From the NCBI GenBank assembly GCA_003214615.1, contig QCLK01000001.1, forward strand, positions 345,001-384,656: a stretch of DNA of 39,656 bases, given 5' to 3'. Shown here one piece after another: positions 27,203 to 36,384 of this stretch. The translations under genes were made by a program, and so were the position numbers. Source of the DNA: Pelagibacteraceae bacterium AG-414-E02. GTDB taxonomy: Bacteria; Pseudomonadota; Alphaproteobacteria; Pelagibacterales; Pelagibacteraceae. Positions within the stretch are counted from its first letter, which is position 1. Every line of letters starts with the position of its first letter. Under the pieces are notes generated by a model. The model was given only the letters and a program-made list of their open reading frames with translations. It was not told the DNA's origin and did not search any database.

Positions 27203-27949
27203 ATGAGCATAGATAAAAATATATTGGTTAAATTAAAGGATGCAGGTTTTCGCCAAAATGATAAGTGGCTTGTAAAAGGCGTATCACTAGTAGTTGAAAA
27301 AGGGAAAATTGTAACCCTAATTGGCCCAAATGGCTCGGGGAAAAGCACAACTGCAAAAATTGCTTTAGGTATTTATAAAAAAATTGACGGTGAAGTTGAA
27401 AAGTATACTAACAAAGTTGGGTATGTTCCCCAAAAAGTTTCGATAGATTGGACATTGCCACTGAGAGTTAGTGATTTCATGGTCTTGACTGAAAATCTTA
27501 AAGATGAGGCAATAAATGAGGCTTTATCATTAACAGGTGTTGAACATCTAAAAAATAAAAATTTAGGAAATTTATCTGGTGGTGAATTCCAAAGAGTTTT
27601 ACTTGCAAGAGCTATTTCAAAAAAACCAGAATTATTAGTACTTGATGAGCCTGTTCAAGGAGTAGATTTCACTGGGGAAATAGCTTTGTATGAATTAATA
27701 AAAAAAATATCAGAAGAATTAAACTGTGGAATTTTATTAATATCTCATGATTTGCATACAGTAATGAGTGCTACTGACCATGTTGTTTGTTTAAATGGCC
27801 ATGTGTGTTGTTCAGGCTCACCAATCGATGTTGCAAAAAACAAAGAGTATAAAGTTTTATTCGGCGAACAAGCTTCGCAAACCCTTTCAATTTACGAACA
27901 TAGACATGATCATGTTCATTCCCATGAAGGAGATATAAAGAAAAATTAA
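27203..27949 (+). CDS. znuC: zinc ABC transporter ATP-binding protein ZnuC
   Basis: A 248-aa ATPase energising zinc uptake. Walker A GPNGSGKST is at 42-50, the signature LSGGE at about 126-130 (NLSGGEFQRVLLARA) and Walker B LLVLDEP at about 148-154. The C-terminus ends with a His-rich tail (HRHDHVHSHEGD, about 233-244), common in ZnuC and possibly zinc-sensing. It is one base upstream of znuB and on the opposite strand to znuA, under the shared Zur site. Confidence 0.95.
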   Translation: MSIDKNILVKLKDAGFRQNDKWLVKGVSLVVEKGKIVTLIGPNGSGKSTTAKIALGIYKKIDGEVEKYTNKVGYVPQKVSIDWTLPLRVSDFMVLTENLKDEAINEALSLTGVEHLKNKNLGNLSGGEFQRVLLARAISKKPELLVLDEPVQGVDFTGEIALYELIKKISEELNCGILLISHDLHTVMSATDHVVCLNGHVCCSGSPIDVAKNKEYKVLFGEQASQTLSIYEHRHDHVHSHEGDIKKN

Positions 27950-27950
27950 A

Positions 27951-28754
27951 ATGTTTGATGATTTTTTTATAAGAGCGTTAGTTGCTGGTATTGGGGTTGC
28001 TTTTGTAACAGGTCCGCTTGGTTGCTTCGTTGTTTGGAGAAGATTATCTTATTTTGGAGATACACTTGCACACTCAGCTTTACTTGGAGTAACTATTGCG
28101 TATTCTTTTGAATTAAATATTGCTGTATCGGTATTTATCATTTCATCGGTAATAGCGTTAATTTTAATACAGCTTCAAAAGAAAACTAATCTTCCAGGTG
28201 ATGCTTTACTTGGCCTTTTAGCTCATTCCTCATTAGCAGTTGGTTTAGTAGTAATTGGTTTTTTAACATTTATCAGATTTGATATTATGGGATTATTATT
28301 TGGAGACATATTAGCTGTAACAACTGATGATTTGCTTATTATATGGGTCGGTGGAGGATTAATTTTGCTAGTACTTAAATTGATTTGGAAGCCTTTATTT
28401 GCATCAACAGTAAATTATGAATTAGCTGAAGCTGAAGGACTCAATCCAGATAGAGCAAAAGCAATATTTACAATTTTAATGGCTGCTATTATTGCAATTT
28501 CTATAAAAATGGTTGGTTTGTTGTTAATTACAGGAATGTTAATTATTCCAGCTGCAATGGCTAGAAACATCTCAGACAATCCAAGAAAAATGATAATATT
28601 TTCAATAATTGGAGGATTGTTATCAGTAATTATTGGATTATTTTCTTCACTAGAATTTAATTCTCCTTCTGGGCCTTCAATTATAACAGCTTCTTTAATT
28701 TTATTTATACTGTCATTGTTAAAAATAAAACAATCAATACATTTGAAAAACTAA
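27951..28754 (+). CDS. znuB: zinc ABC transporter permease ZnuB
   Basis: A 267-aa ABC-3 family membrane protein forming the zinc channel. It has about eight hydrophobic segments spread over the whole length. Family patches are RLSYFGDTLAHSALLG (31-46) near the N-terminus and the GLLLITGMLIIPAAMAR segment (about 187-203) in the C-terminal half. It follows znuC by 1 nt and precedes zur by 24 nt, giving the unit znuC-znuB-zur. Confidence 0.95.
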   Translation: MFDDFFIRALVAGIGVAFVTGPLGCFVVWRRLSYFGDTLAHSALLGVTIAYSFELNIAVSVFIISSVIALILIQLQKKTNLPGDALLGLLAHSSLAVGLVVIGFLTFIRFDIMGLLFGDILAVTTDDLLIIWVGGGLILLVLKLIWKPLFASTVNYELAEAEGLNPDRAKAIFTILMAAIIAISIKMVGLLLITGMLIIPAAMARNISDNPRKMIIFSIIGGLLSVIIGLFSSLEFNSPSGPSIITASLILFILSLLKIKQSIHLKN

Positions 28755-28778
28755 TGGGTAATTGTTAAAATATAAAAA

Positions 28779-29177
28779 ATGCAAAAACAGCAATATCTTT
28801 CAAAAAATCAAAAAATAGTTTTAGAGCATGTTGAAAAAGCTAATCAACCTCTTAAGGCTTATTCGATATTATATAATGTTCAAAAAAAAGGATTAAAAGC
28901 ACCTCTACAAGTATATAGAGCTTTAGATAAATTGGTTGAAATAGGTAAAATACATAAAATTGAAAGTAGAAACGCTTTTGTAGCGTGTAAAAATTCAAAT
29001 TGCGTAGTTTCTAATGCAACAGCTTTTTCAATTTGCGAAAGTTGTGAAAAAGTCACTGAAATAAACAATTCAAAACTTTCTAAATATCTAAGTAATTTTG
29101 AAGACAACTCAGGAATGAAATATAGCAAATACAACTTAGAATTCTTTGGTTTGTGCAAAAAGTGCAAAAACAAATAA
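28779..29177 (+). CDS. zur: Fur-family zinc uptake regulator Zur
   Basis: A 132-aa Fur superfamily repressor. The winged helix is in residues about 5-60 (LKAPLQVYRALDKLVEIGKIH), with recognition helix around 41-52. Structural zinc cysteines are C86/C89 and C126/C129. Expected regulatory ligands by alignment to E. coli Zur (H77, C88, H96, E111) are H59, C70 and E94, but the position of H96 is N79, with an additional C75 nearby. Its place at the end of the znuCB unit and the upstream Zur box make the zinc role clear. It is convergent with phoB (17-nt gap). Confidence 0.93.
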   Translation: MQKQQYLSKNQKIVLEHVEKANQPLKAYSILYNVQKKGLKAPLQVYRALDKLVEIGKIHKIESRNAFVACKNSNCVVSNATAFSICESCEKVTEINNSKLSKYLSNFEDNSGMKYSKYNLEFFGLCKKCKNK

Positions 29178-29194
29178 AATTAATTTCATAAATT

Positions 29195-29875
29195 TTAGTC
29201 TAAGGAATAACCAGCAGATCTTACTGTTCTTATCAGTTCTTTACTGCCTGCTATATTAATTGCTTGTCTTAACCTGCGTACATGAACATCAACGGTTCTG
29301 GATTCTACGTTAATATCGTTTCCCCAAACATTTTCAAGTAATTGCTCTCTAGAATAAACTCTCTTTGGATTTTTTATAAAAAAGTCTAACAAATTATATT
29401 CGGTAGGACCTAAAGAAATCTCTTTTTTTCCTCTGTAAACTCTCCTTGTAATTCTATCAATTTTTAAATCTTCAAAAGAAATAACATCTTGTGCCACTGA
29501 AGGTTTAGATCTTCTAAGCAAAGCTTCTATTCTTGCGAGCAATTCAGGATAGCTAAATGGTTTAGTTACATAATCATCTGCGCCAACATTTAATCCTCTA
29601 ACTTTATCCTCTTCTTCTCCTTTAGCCGTCAGCATAATGATTGGTATACTTTTATATTGAGCACTTTTTTTAAGTTGTTTACAAATCTCTATTCCTGACA
29701 AATTAGGTAACATCCAATCTAATAAAACAAGATCTGGAGCGCTTTCCTTTATCTCTTTAAGTGCCTCTTCACCGTTTTCTGAAGAAGAAACTTTGTAACC
29801 TTCTTTTTCTAAATTATATTTAATTAAAGTTATAATAGACTTTTCATCTTCTACTATAAATATTTTAGCATTCAT
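29195..29875 (-). CDS. phoB: phosphate regulon response regulator PhoB
   Basis: A 226-aa OmpR-type response regulator activating the Pho regulon. The receiver domain has acidic residues VEDE (8-11), phosphoacceptor D53 (LVLLDWMLP), and the switch Thr and Lys in MLTAKGEEE and DYVTKPFS. The C-terminal winged helix (about 130-226) ends with VESRTVDVHVRRLRQ, the DNA-reading part. It overlaps phoU by 1 nt, so it is the last gene of the pst-pho run, downstream of its own target promoter. Confidence 0.95.
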   Translation of the reverse strand: MNAKIFIVEDEKSIITLIKYNLEKEGYKVSSSENGEEALKEIKESAPDLVLLDWMLPNLSGIEICKQLKKSAQYKSIPIIMLTAKGEEEDKVRGLNVGADDYVTKPFSYPELLARIEALLRRSKPSVAQDVISFEDLKIDRITRRVYRGKKEISLGPTEYNLLDFFIKNPKRVYSREQLLENVWGNDINVESRTVDVHVRRLRQAINIAGSKELIRTVRSAGYSLD

Positions 29876-30573
29876 TAATTTTTCTCTATATCTTTACCCT
29901 TAGGTCTAGCTCCTTCTAAATACTCACCTTCAATTAAATAGTATAAGGACTCAGCGATATTAGTAATGTGATCCCCTGCTCTTTCAATATTTTTAGTAAC
30001 AAATAATAAATGAGTAGCTAATTCTAAATTTTTTTTACTTTTTCCTAAAAAATCAGCTACCTCGTTCATTGCAGTATTAGTAAGATCATCTACTTGTTCA
30101 TCATTTTTCCAAATGGTTATAGCACTTTCTTTTGATTTGTTAAGATAAGCATCTAATACATTTCTTAATTGTTTTTGAACTAAATCTCCCAATCTTCTTA
30201 GGCTGCCAATAAGTTCTTTGGGTAAATCATGGGGTAAAGGTTTAATTTTTTTTGCAACACTTTTGGCTAAATCTCCTATTCTTTCTAAATCGTGTGAAAT
30301 TTTTAAGGTTGATATTGTTATTCTTAAATCAATTGCCATAGGAGCTCTTTTGACTAAAACAGTCATTATTTGATTATCAATTTTTGCTCTTAATTCATTA
30401 ATCTTCGCATCATTTGCAATAATTTTATCTGCTGATTCTTTATCTACTTTTATTATAGCTTCCATTGAATCAGCTAATTGACTTTCAGTTAGACTTCCCA
30501 TCTTAATCAAACTATCGTTTAAGTTTTGTAGCTCTTCTTCATAAGACTTAACTATATGTGCTTCATCTGACAT
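29875..30573 (-). CDS. phoU: phosphate signalling protein PhoU
   Basis: A 232-aa all-helical protein with two tandem PhoU domains (about 16-105 and 120-210). Characteristic metal-binding patches are the DLERIGDLAKSVAKK segment (first repeat, about 94-108) and IERAGDHITNIAES (second repeat, about 196-209). It links the Pst transporter to PhoR, keeping the Pho response off when phosphate is sufficient. It follows pstB by 2 nt and overlaps phoB by 1 nt. Confidence 0.95.
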   Translation of the reverse strand: MSDEAHIVKSYEEELQNLNDSLIKMGSLTESQLADSMEAIIKVDKESADKIIANDAKINELRAKIDNQIMTVLVKRAPMAIDLRITISTLKISHDLERIGDLAKSVAKKIKPLPHDLPKELIGSLRRLGDLVQKQLRNVLDAYLNKSKESAITIWKNDEQVDDLTNTAMNEVADFLGKSKKNLELATHLLFVTKNIERAGDHITNIAESLYYLIEGEYLEGARPKGKDIEKN

Positions 30574-30575
30574 AA

Positions 30576-31349
30576 TTATCCGAACCTCCCTGTAATATAA
30601 TCTTGTGTCATTTTATTGTTGGGATTTTTAAATATTTTTTCTGTTGTATCAACTTCTATGAGCTTACCGAGATGGAAAAATCCTGTTCTTTGCGAAACCC
30701 TAACGGCTTGGGACATAGAATGCGTAACTATTACTATTGTATAACTCTTTTTTAATTCGTCCATTAATTCTTCTATTTTAGCAGTAGCGATAGGATCAAG
30801 CGCTGAACAGGGTTCGTCCATTAAAATAACTTCAGGATTTACCGATATTGCTCTTGCTATACATAATCTTTGTTGTTGGCCACCAGATAAACTTGTACCC
30901 GGCTCGTTTAATCGATCTTTAACCTCATTCCATAGTGCTGCTTTTTTTAAACTAGTTTCAACAATTTCGTCCATCTTAACTTTGTTTTCTGCTAAACCAT
31001 GAATATTTGGTCCGTAAGAAACATTGTCATAGATACTTTTTGGAAATGGATTAGGTTTTTGAAAAACCATTCCTATTTTCTCTCTTAAGCTTACAACATC
31101 AATTTCTTTTTTATTTATTTCATTACCATCAATTTCGATGGAACCAGTAACTCTACAAATATCGATTACATCATTCATACGATTAATACATCTTATATAT
31201 GTAGATTTTCCACATCCAGATGGCCCGATTAGTGCTGTAACTTCTTTACTGTGAATTTCTAAATTCACATCATTAAGTGCCTGTTTATCTCCATAATAAA
31301 CATTAAGGTTTGTAGTTTTTATTTTAACTTTATTATTTATCATGACCAT
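30576..31349 (-). CDS. pstB: phosphate ABC transporter ATP-binding protein PstB
   Basis: A 257-aa ATPase of the high-affinity phosphate importer. Walker [10 protein letters not shown] (42-50), signature [15 protein letters not shown] (about 153-167) and Walker [13 protein letters not shown] (about 175-186) are all present. The first ATG (31349) has a GAG five bases upstream. The next Met, two codons in (31343), would form an ATGA overlap with the pstA stop. I keep the upstream start for its better spacing, but both are possible. Confidence 0.95.
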   Translation of the reverse strand: MVMINNKVKIKTTNLNVYYGDKQALNDVNLEIHSKEVTALIGPSGCGKSTYIRCINRMNDVIDICRVTGSIEIDGNEINKKEIDVVSLREKIGMVFQKPNPFPKSIYDNVSYGPNIHGLAENKVKMDEIVETSLKKAALWNEVKDRLNEPGTSLSGGQQQRLCIARAISVNPEVILMDEPCSALDPIATAKIEELMDELKKSYTIVIVTHSMSQAVRVSQRTGFFHLGKLIEVDTTEKIFKNPNNKMTQDYITGRFG

Positions 31350-32602
31350 TTTTTCTCAAATTTTTGCCTTAAATAAACTGCTATGAAATTCATTACAATT
31401 AAAAAGCTCAGCAAAACCATAATAGTAGCTGAAGTTTTTTCAACAAATCCTCGTTCAGCTTGTTCTGACCAAAGATAGACTTGAACAGGTAATGATGCAG
31501 ATGGATCAATAGGAGTTGCTGGTATATCTACAACAAACGCAACCATACCAATAAGTATTAAAGGAGCAGTTTCTCCTAAAGCCTGAGCAAGACCAATAAT
31601 AGTTCCGGATAATGTTCCAGGAATACTTAAAGGAACAACATGATGCATAACTGATTGAACTTTCGATGCTCCAACTGCAAGCGCACCCTCTCTAATAGAT
31701 GGTGGGACAGCTTTTAATGAAGCTCTACATGGAATAATAATTCTTGGTAAAGTCATTAAAGATAATGTAATTCCCGCAACTAATGGGGTTGATCTGGGCA
31801 AATCAAATGTTCCTAAAAGAATTCCTAAACCCAATAAACCAAAAACAATTGATGGTACAGCTGCCAAATTATTAATATTTATTTCAATAAAATCTGTAAT
31901 ACGATTTTTTGGAGCAAACTCTTCTAAATATATTGATGCAAAAATAGCAATTGGAAAAGAAAGTATTAATGTAATAATTATAGTAAAAAATGATCCAAAT
32001 AAAGAACCACCTATACCAGCTACTTCAGGATTTCTTGAGTCTCCATTAGTAAAAAAGAAAGTATTAAATACTTTATTAACTTTATTTTCCTTTACTAATT
32101 GATCGTAAATTAAAAGTTGAAAATCTGATATTCTTCTTCTTTCTTCTGGCAAATGTCTTGGATAATTTCCTTTATGGAGCTGATCAATATCATCTGAGGT
32201 AGTTAAATTAACTATGACATTTTTGTTTAAATTATCTAAATTTTTAATTAAAAAATTTTTAATCTCGATATCATGATCGGGGCTAAAAACTCTTAATAAT
32301 TCTTTTTCTTGTTTCGCTCCTTCAGTTTTATAAAGCTTAAGTAAACTATTAATCGATAAATCATAAAAATCAGCATCCTGGATTTCTTCTATAGAAGCGT
32401 TTGAACTTAACTCCAGTTCTTCTGTATTGAAATTTACTTCAACAGCAATGGTTGTTCTCTGGAAAGCTGCTCTTCCTTTAGAAAAAATTACATTTACTAA
32501 AAAAATTACAAATAAAATTGCTAATGTAATTGATACTAACCCATAAAACTTAAATCTTTTTTCAGCGCGGTATCTTTTTTTAAGTAACTGATCTTTATTC
32601 AT
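31340..32602 (-). CDS. pstA: phosphate ABC transporter permease PstA
   Basis: An inner-membrane half of the Pst channel, 420 aa from the ATG at 32602. A TTG further upstream is in frame but would give a 32-bp overlap with pstC. An N-terminal membrane segment is followed by a large periplasmic-type domain (about 55-190), which is common in alphaproteobacterial PstA (DUF3333-like). The BPD_transp core of about six helices follows. The EAA loop is near 295-325 ([26 protein letters not shown]). It overlaps pstC by 8 bp and pstB by 10 bp. Confidence 0.93.
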   Translation of the reverse strand: MNKDQLLKKRYRAEKRFKFYGLVSITLAILFVIFLVNVIFSKGRAAFQRTTIAVEVNFNTEELELSSNASIEEIQDADFYDLSINSLLKLYKTEGAKQEKELLRVFSPDHDIEIKNFLIKNLDNLNKNVIVNLTTSDDIDQLHKGNYPRHLPEERRRISDFQLLIYDQLVKENKVNKVFNTFFFTNGDSRNPEVAGIGGSLFGSFFTIIITLILSFPIAIFASIYLEEFAPKNRITDFIEININNLAAVPSIVFGLLGLGILLGTFDLPRSTPLVAGITLSLMTLPRIIIPCRASLKAVPPSIREGALAVGASKVQSVMHHVVPLSIPGTLSGTIIGLAQALGETAPLILIGMVAFVVDIPATPIDPSASLPVQVYLWSEQAERGFVEKTSATIMVLLSFLIVMNFIAVYLRQKFEKKWS

Positions 32603-33998
32603 ATTTCTCTCTATATTTTTTAACAACTCTTAGAGCTATGTAGTTTAAAACTAAAGTAGCAAAGAATAATGTAAGACCTAACGCAAAGGCAGATTGAGTT
32701 TTAGGACTATCAAATTCTTGATCTCCAACTAAAATCATTACAATTTGTGTTGTGATAGTTGTTGTCGATTCTAATGGATTTAAAGTTAAATTAGCTGCTA
32801 AGCCAGCAGCCATAACAACGATCATTGTTTCTCCTATCGCCCTTGAAACAGCAAGAAGTACAGATCCTACAATTCCAGGAAGGGCTGCTGGAAAGACAAC
32901 TCTTTTAATAGTTTCAGATTTTGTGGCACCAATCGCATAAGAACCATCTCGTAATGACTGAGGTACAGCATTAATTACATCGTCCGACAATGAACTAATA
33001 TAAGGTATAATCATAACTCCCATTACTAAACCCGCCGCTAAGGCGCTTTCGGAAGATACTTCTAAACCAAATTTTTCCCCTATTTCTCTAAAAAAAGGTC
33101 CAACGGTTAAAGCTGCAAAAAAACCATAAACAACAGTAGGAATACCAGCAAGAATTTCAATGATTGGTTTTGAATATTTTCTAACTTTTGTATTTGCATA
33201 TTCAGCCATGTAAATTCCAGAAAATAAACCAATAGGGACTGCAACTATCATCGCAATCAACGCAATAAAAGCTGTACCAGCAAATAATGGCACCGTACCA
33301 AATGCATTTTTTAAATCTGCATATTCTTCTGCTGTAATGGTAGAAGCATCTCTAACAAATGCTCGTTGTGGGCTCCACGAGGTGCCAAATAAAAAATCAA
33401 AGATATTAATTACTGAAAAAAATTTAATACTTTCAAATAATAGAGCAAATATAATACCAATCGTAGTCAAAATTGCTACTAGAGAACATACAAAAAGGAG
33501 TCCCTTAAAAATTTTTTCTACATCCTCTCGTGCTTTATTATTATTTAATATTTTTTTAAGGGCATAAAGAGTTGTAAATATTATTATTGTTGCTAGTAAA
33601 ACTATCTTCGACCCTTGAGCTATAGATAAGAAAGATTTATAGCTTTCTGCCCCCCTTATTATTTCTTCAGTTATAGTTCCAGTAAAATAACCAAAATGAA
33701 AAGACTTAATTTGTTGGTATATTAAATTTAATTCAGAATTATTATATGTTTGAGCATTTTCTCCGCTTATTCCTTGAAAAATAAATGCTTTAATAATTGA
33801 TGGTTCAAAAATTGTCCAAACAATAAGTATCAGCAAAGCTGGCAGCGCACACCACAAAGAAAGATAGAACCCATAATAATCTGGTAATGCATTTAATTTT
33901 GTTTGATTTGAAATTGCAATTTTTTTTACTTTTGTTCTGGCAAAGAAAAAAGAAGAAATGCTAAAAAGAACTATTAATACAATTATGGCCAAATTCAT
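32595..33998 (-). CDS. pstC: phosphate ABC transporter permease PstC
   Basis: The partner permease, 467 aa from the ATG at 33998; an upstream in-frame TTG at 34007 is a weaker choice. The N-terminal third (about 1-150) adds several hydrophobic segments, as in the long alphaproteobacterial PstC. The C-terminal core has six helices with the EAA loop RDGSYAIGATKSETIKRVVFPAALPG near 355-380 (split here only by description). It lies after the terminator-like hairpin that follows pstS, so its expression probably depends on read-through. Confidence 0.93.
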   Translation of the reverse strand: MNLAIIVLIVLFSISSFFFARTKVKKIAISNQTKLNALPDYYGFYLSLWCALPALLILIVWTIFEPSIIKAFIFQGISGENAQTYNNSELNLIYQQIKSFHFGYFTGTITEEIIRGAESYKSFLSIAQGSKIVLLATIIIFTTLYALKKILNNNKAREDVEKIFKGLLFVCSLVAILTTIGIIFALLFESIKFFSVINIFDFLFGTSWSPQRAFVRDASTITAEEYADLKNAFGTVPLFAGTAFIALIAMIVAVPIGLFSGIYMAEYANTKVRKYSKPIIEILAGIPTVVYGFFAALTVGPFFREIGEKFGLEVSSESALAAGLVMGVMIIPYISSLSDDVINAVPQSLRDGSYAIGATKSETIKRVVFPAALPGIVGSVLLAVSRAIGETMIVVMAAGLAANLTLNPLESTTTITTQIVMILVGDQEFDSPKTQSAFALGLTLFFATLVLNYIALRVVKKYREKYE

Positions 33999-34073
33999 TT
34001 TGACCAAACATTATTACAATAGTGTTACAGTTTTATTACAAACCTAAACCTATAATTGAGTAAAAATAAAGAA

Positions 34074-34102
34074 AAAAGGCCAGGAATTTATCCTGGCCTT
34101 TT
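34074..34102 (-). terminator. intrinsic terminator after pstS
   Basis: In the transcript, AAAAGGCCAGGA, a 5-nt loop and TCCTGGCCTTTT form a perfect 12-bp stem, followed by more T residues. It lies 20 nt after the pstS stop codon and about 75 nt before pstC. Partial termination here would give high PstS and lower amounts of the membrane components. Confidence 0.88.
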
Positions 34103-34122
34103 ATTAAGAGGGTTTATTAAAA

Positions 34123-35148
34123 TTATTTAATGTTAATAACTTGCAACTCAGTAGCTGCAGTTCTAACTATTTTGTATTTATCTTTTGCTAATGGAACGAG
34201 ACCAATATCAGTCAGATAACCATTTGATCCCATCGCTTTTTTAGAAGTAAATGCTTTGATAAATTCTTTTATACCAGGCACTACTCCAATATGTGCTTTT
34301 TTTACATAGAAAAATAATGGTCTAGCAATTGGATAAGAATAATCTTGAATTCCTTCAAGGCTTGGCTCGACGCCATTTATTGCAGAAGCTTTAATTTTAT
34401 CTTTATTTGCAACTAAATAGCTGTAACCAAAGAAACCGAAAGCATCAGGATTAGAAGCTAGTTTTTGTACTATTAAAGTATCATTTTCCCCTGCTTCAAC
34501 CGCGTATCCATCTTCTCTCATTTTTGCACATTCTTTTTTAGCTTTTTTTCCATCAGCTTCGTAAAGAGATTTTGCTGCTTTTGAACATCCTTTACCCATA
34601 ACTAATGAATTCCATGCATCTCTTGTTCCAGATGTTGGTGGCGCAACTAGTATTTCAATTTTTTTAGAGGGAAGACTTGAATCAATATCACTCCATTTTT
34701 TATATGGATTAGCAACTAATTTTCCATCTACATCCACTTCATGAGCTAAAGCTCTCCAAAGTTGTTCTTTAGTAAAATCAGCGTCTGGTGCATTAACAGA
34801 GTGAGCAAAAGCTATACCATCATTACCTACTACGATTTCAATAATTTCAGTTACTCCATTTTTTTCACATAATGCTTTTTCTTTAGATTTAATTGCTCTA
34901 GATGCATTAGTAATATCCGGATGTTGTGTACCTACTCCTGCACAGAATAATTTCATTCCACCACCCGTACCAGTGCTTTCAATAACAGGTGTTTTAAATT
35001 TTCCACCTTTTCCAAATGTTTCAGCTACAACTGTCGCATATGGATAAACTGTAGAAGATCCTACTATTTTTATTTGGTCTCTAGCTTGAACTGATGATGC
35101 AAACACCAAAAGTACCAAGACTGATAATATAATATTTAACTTTTTCAT
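34123..35148 (-). CDS. pstS: phosphate ABC transporter substrate-binding protein PstS
   Basis: A 341-aa periplasmic phosphate-binding protein. The signal peptide (1-22, ending SSVQA) and the phosphate-binding loops IVGSSTVYPY (28-37) and STGTGGGMKLF (about 59-69), then PPTSGTRDAW near 166-175, identify it. AGGAAA sits 6 nt before the ATG, the clearest Shine-Dalgarno in this area and consistent with a highly expressed protein. A Pho-box-like repeat lies about 70 nt upstream, and a strong terminator hairpin follows the gene. Confidence 0.96.
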   Translation of the reverse strand: MKKLNIILSVLVLLVFASSVQARDQIKIVGSSTVYPYATVVAETFGKGGKFKTPVIESTGTGGGMKLFCAGVGTQHPDITNASRAIKSKEKALCEKNGVTEIIEIVVGNDGIAFAHSVNAPDADFTKEQLWRALAHEVDVDGKLVANPYKKWSDIDSSLPSKKIEILVAPPTSGTRDAWNSLVMGKGCSKAAKSLYEADGKKAKKECAKMREDGYAVEAGENDTLIVQKLASNPDAFGFFGYSYLVANKDKIKASAINGVEPSLEGIQDYSYPIARPLFFYVKKAHIGVVPGIKEFIKAFTSKKAMGSNGYLTDIGLVPLAKDKYKIVRTAATELQVINIK

Positions 35149-35216
35149 TTTTATTTCCTTTTTTTGTTTAACTGTCTGTTAAATATGTGATCTAAGTTTA
35201 AGAATTATTACAAGAA

Positions 35217-35235
35217 TGTTAAAGTTTTGTTAAAG
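35217..35235 (-). promoter_or_regulatory. Pho-box-like direct repeat upstream of pstS
   Basis: The minus strand shows CTTTAACA twice (35235-35228 and 35224-35217), exactly 11 bp apart, followed by a weaker TTGTAATA. PhoB binds direct repeats of about 7 bp with 11-bp periodicity (E. coli consensus CTGTCAT-N4-CTGTCAC). Spacing and position in front of pstS fit, while the half-site sequence is more AT-rich than consensus. Confidence 0.65.
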
Positions 35236-35260
35236 ATATAACTTTTTGGTTGTATTAAAA

Positions 35261-36304
35261 TTAGCTATTTGGAAATGTTAATATAAACTCCGTTCCTTTT
35301 CCCTCTTCACTTTTAATATCTGTTTCTGCTCTATGTTGATTTGCTATATGTTTTACAATAGCTAAACCCAAACCAGTTCCACCCACCTCTTTGCTTTTAG
35401 CAGGATCTACTCTAAAAAATCTTTCTGTAATTCTAGGTATGTATTTTTTGGGTATTCCAATGCCCTCGTCTCTTATAGATACTGTTATACTTTCATTATT
35501 ATTAACTAAAGAAATATAAATTTTTTTACCTTTTGGACTATATTTAATTGCATTATCAATTAAATTTGTAAAAACTTCGACTAATCTATCTCTGTGACCG
35601 AGTATTATATATTTTGATTCTTCTCCTTTTATATCTACAGAGATGTCATTTTTCTTAATTATTTGCTTATGTATTTCTACTACGTGTAAAATAATTTCTT
35701 TTAGATCAAGTTTGTCAGTGGGTCTTATATGCTCTTCTAATTCAATTTTAGACAAAGATAGTAAATCACTAACTAAGGTTTCCATTCTTGAAGTTTGTTG
35801 AAGTAAGATTGGTAAAAATTTCTTTTGACTTTCAAAATCATTAGTTGCGTGTCCTTGGTTAATAGTTTCTAAACCCAATTTAATAGATTGCAGAGGGGTT
35901 CTTAGTTCATGGGATACATTAGCAACAAAGTCTGATTTAAATTTTTGTGTTTTGAATACTTCCGTTAAATCCTTTAAAAAAATAATTACAGATTGCTCTT
36001 GATTGCAAAGCTTTGATGGTCCGGGAATAATACTAGCTTTATAGAATTGAAAATTTGGTTTTTTTACCTCAACATCTACTATTTGAGTTTTTTTTTGATT
36101 GATAGAAGTTTCAATGCTATCTAATAATTTTGCATCTCTTAAAATGCTAGATATATTTTTTCCTTCTAACTTCGATCCAAATCGATTATAAGCACTTTTA
36201 TTAGCACAGCATATATTTTTGGATTTATCTAAAATAATTACTTGATCTAAAAGCTCATCAAGAAATTTTATTTCCTGTATCTGTATTTCTGACAAATTGC
36301 TCAT
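35261..36304 (-). CDS. phoR: phosphate regulon sensor kinase PhoR (soluble form)
   Basis: A 347-aa histidine kinase phosphorylating PhoB. A PAS-like domain (about 10-110) precedes HisKA with SHELRTP and phospho-acceptor H132. HATPase follows: N-box DNAIKYSP (about 247-254), G1 DEGIGIP and G2 GTGLGLAI. Unlike E. coli PhoR (about 430 aa) there is no N-terminal transmembrane segment. An in-frame TAA stands three codons before the ATG, so no longer start exists. It must reach the Pst complex through PhoU or the PAS domain. It lies upstream of pstS on the same strand. Confidence 0.93.
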   Translation of the reverse strand: MSNLSEIQIQEIKFLDELLDQVIILDKSKNICCANKSAYNRFGSKLEGKNISSILRDAKLLDSIETSINQKKTQIVDVEVKKPNFQFYKASIIPGPSKLCNQEQSVIIFLKDLTEVFKTQKFKSDFVANVSHELRTPLQSIKLGLETINQGHATNDFESQKKFLPILLQQTSRMETLVSDLLSLSKIELEEHIRPTDKLDLKEIILHVVEIHKQIIKKNDISVDIKGEESKYIILGHRDRLVEVFTNLIDNAIKYSPKGKKIYISLVNNNESITVSIRDEGIGIPKKYIPRITERFFRVDPAKSKEVGGTGLGLAIVKHIANQHRAETDIKSEEGKGTEFILTFPNS

Positions 36305-36330
36305 ATTAAGTTAAACCTTAGGTAGCATAA

Positions 36331-36359
36331 ATTACTAATATTTAAATTGTAATAGTAAT
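36331..36359. promoter_or_regulatory. inverted repeat between phoR and the PiT-like gene
   Basis: ATTACTAATA (36331-36340) and TAATAGTAAT (36350-36359) form 10-bp arms with one mismatch around a 9-nt A/T centre. They lie in the 80-nt gap between two divergent genes. The position suggests an operator controlling one or both, but I recognise no known regulator site. Confidence 0.35.
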
Positions 36360-36384
36360 CAAAAAATATACAAATATTAAAAAA

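Noticed and set aside
32595-32626. A 32-bp overlap of pstC and pstA
   Set aside because: It depends on a TTG start for pstA. The ATG at 32602 gives a normal 8-bp overlap.
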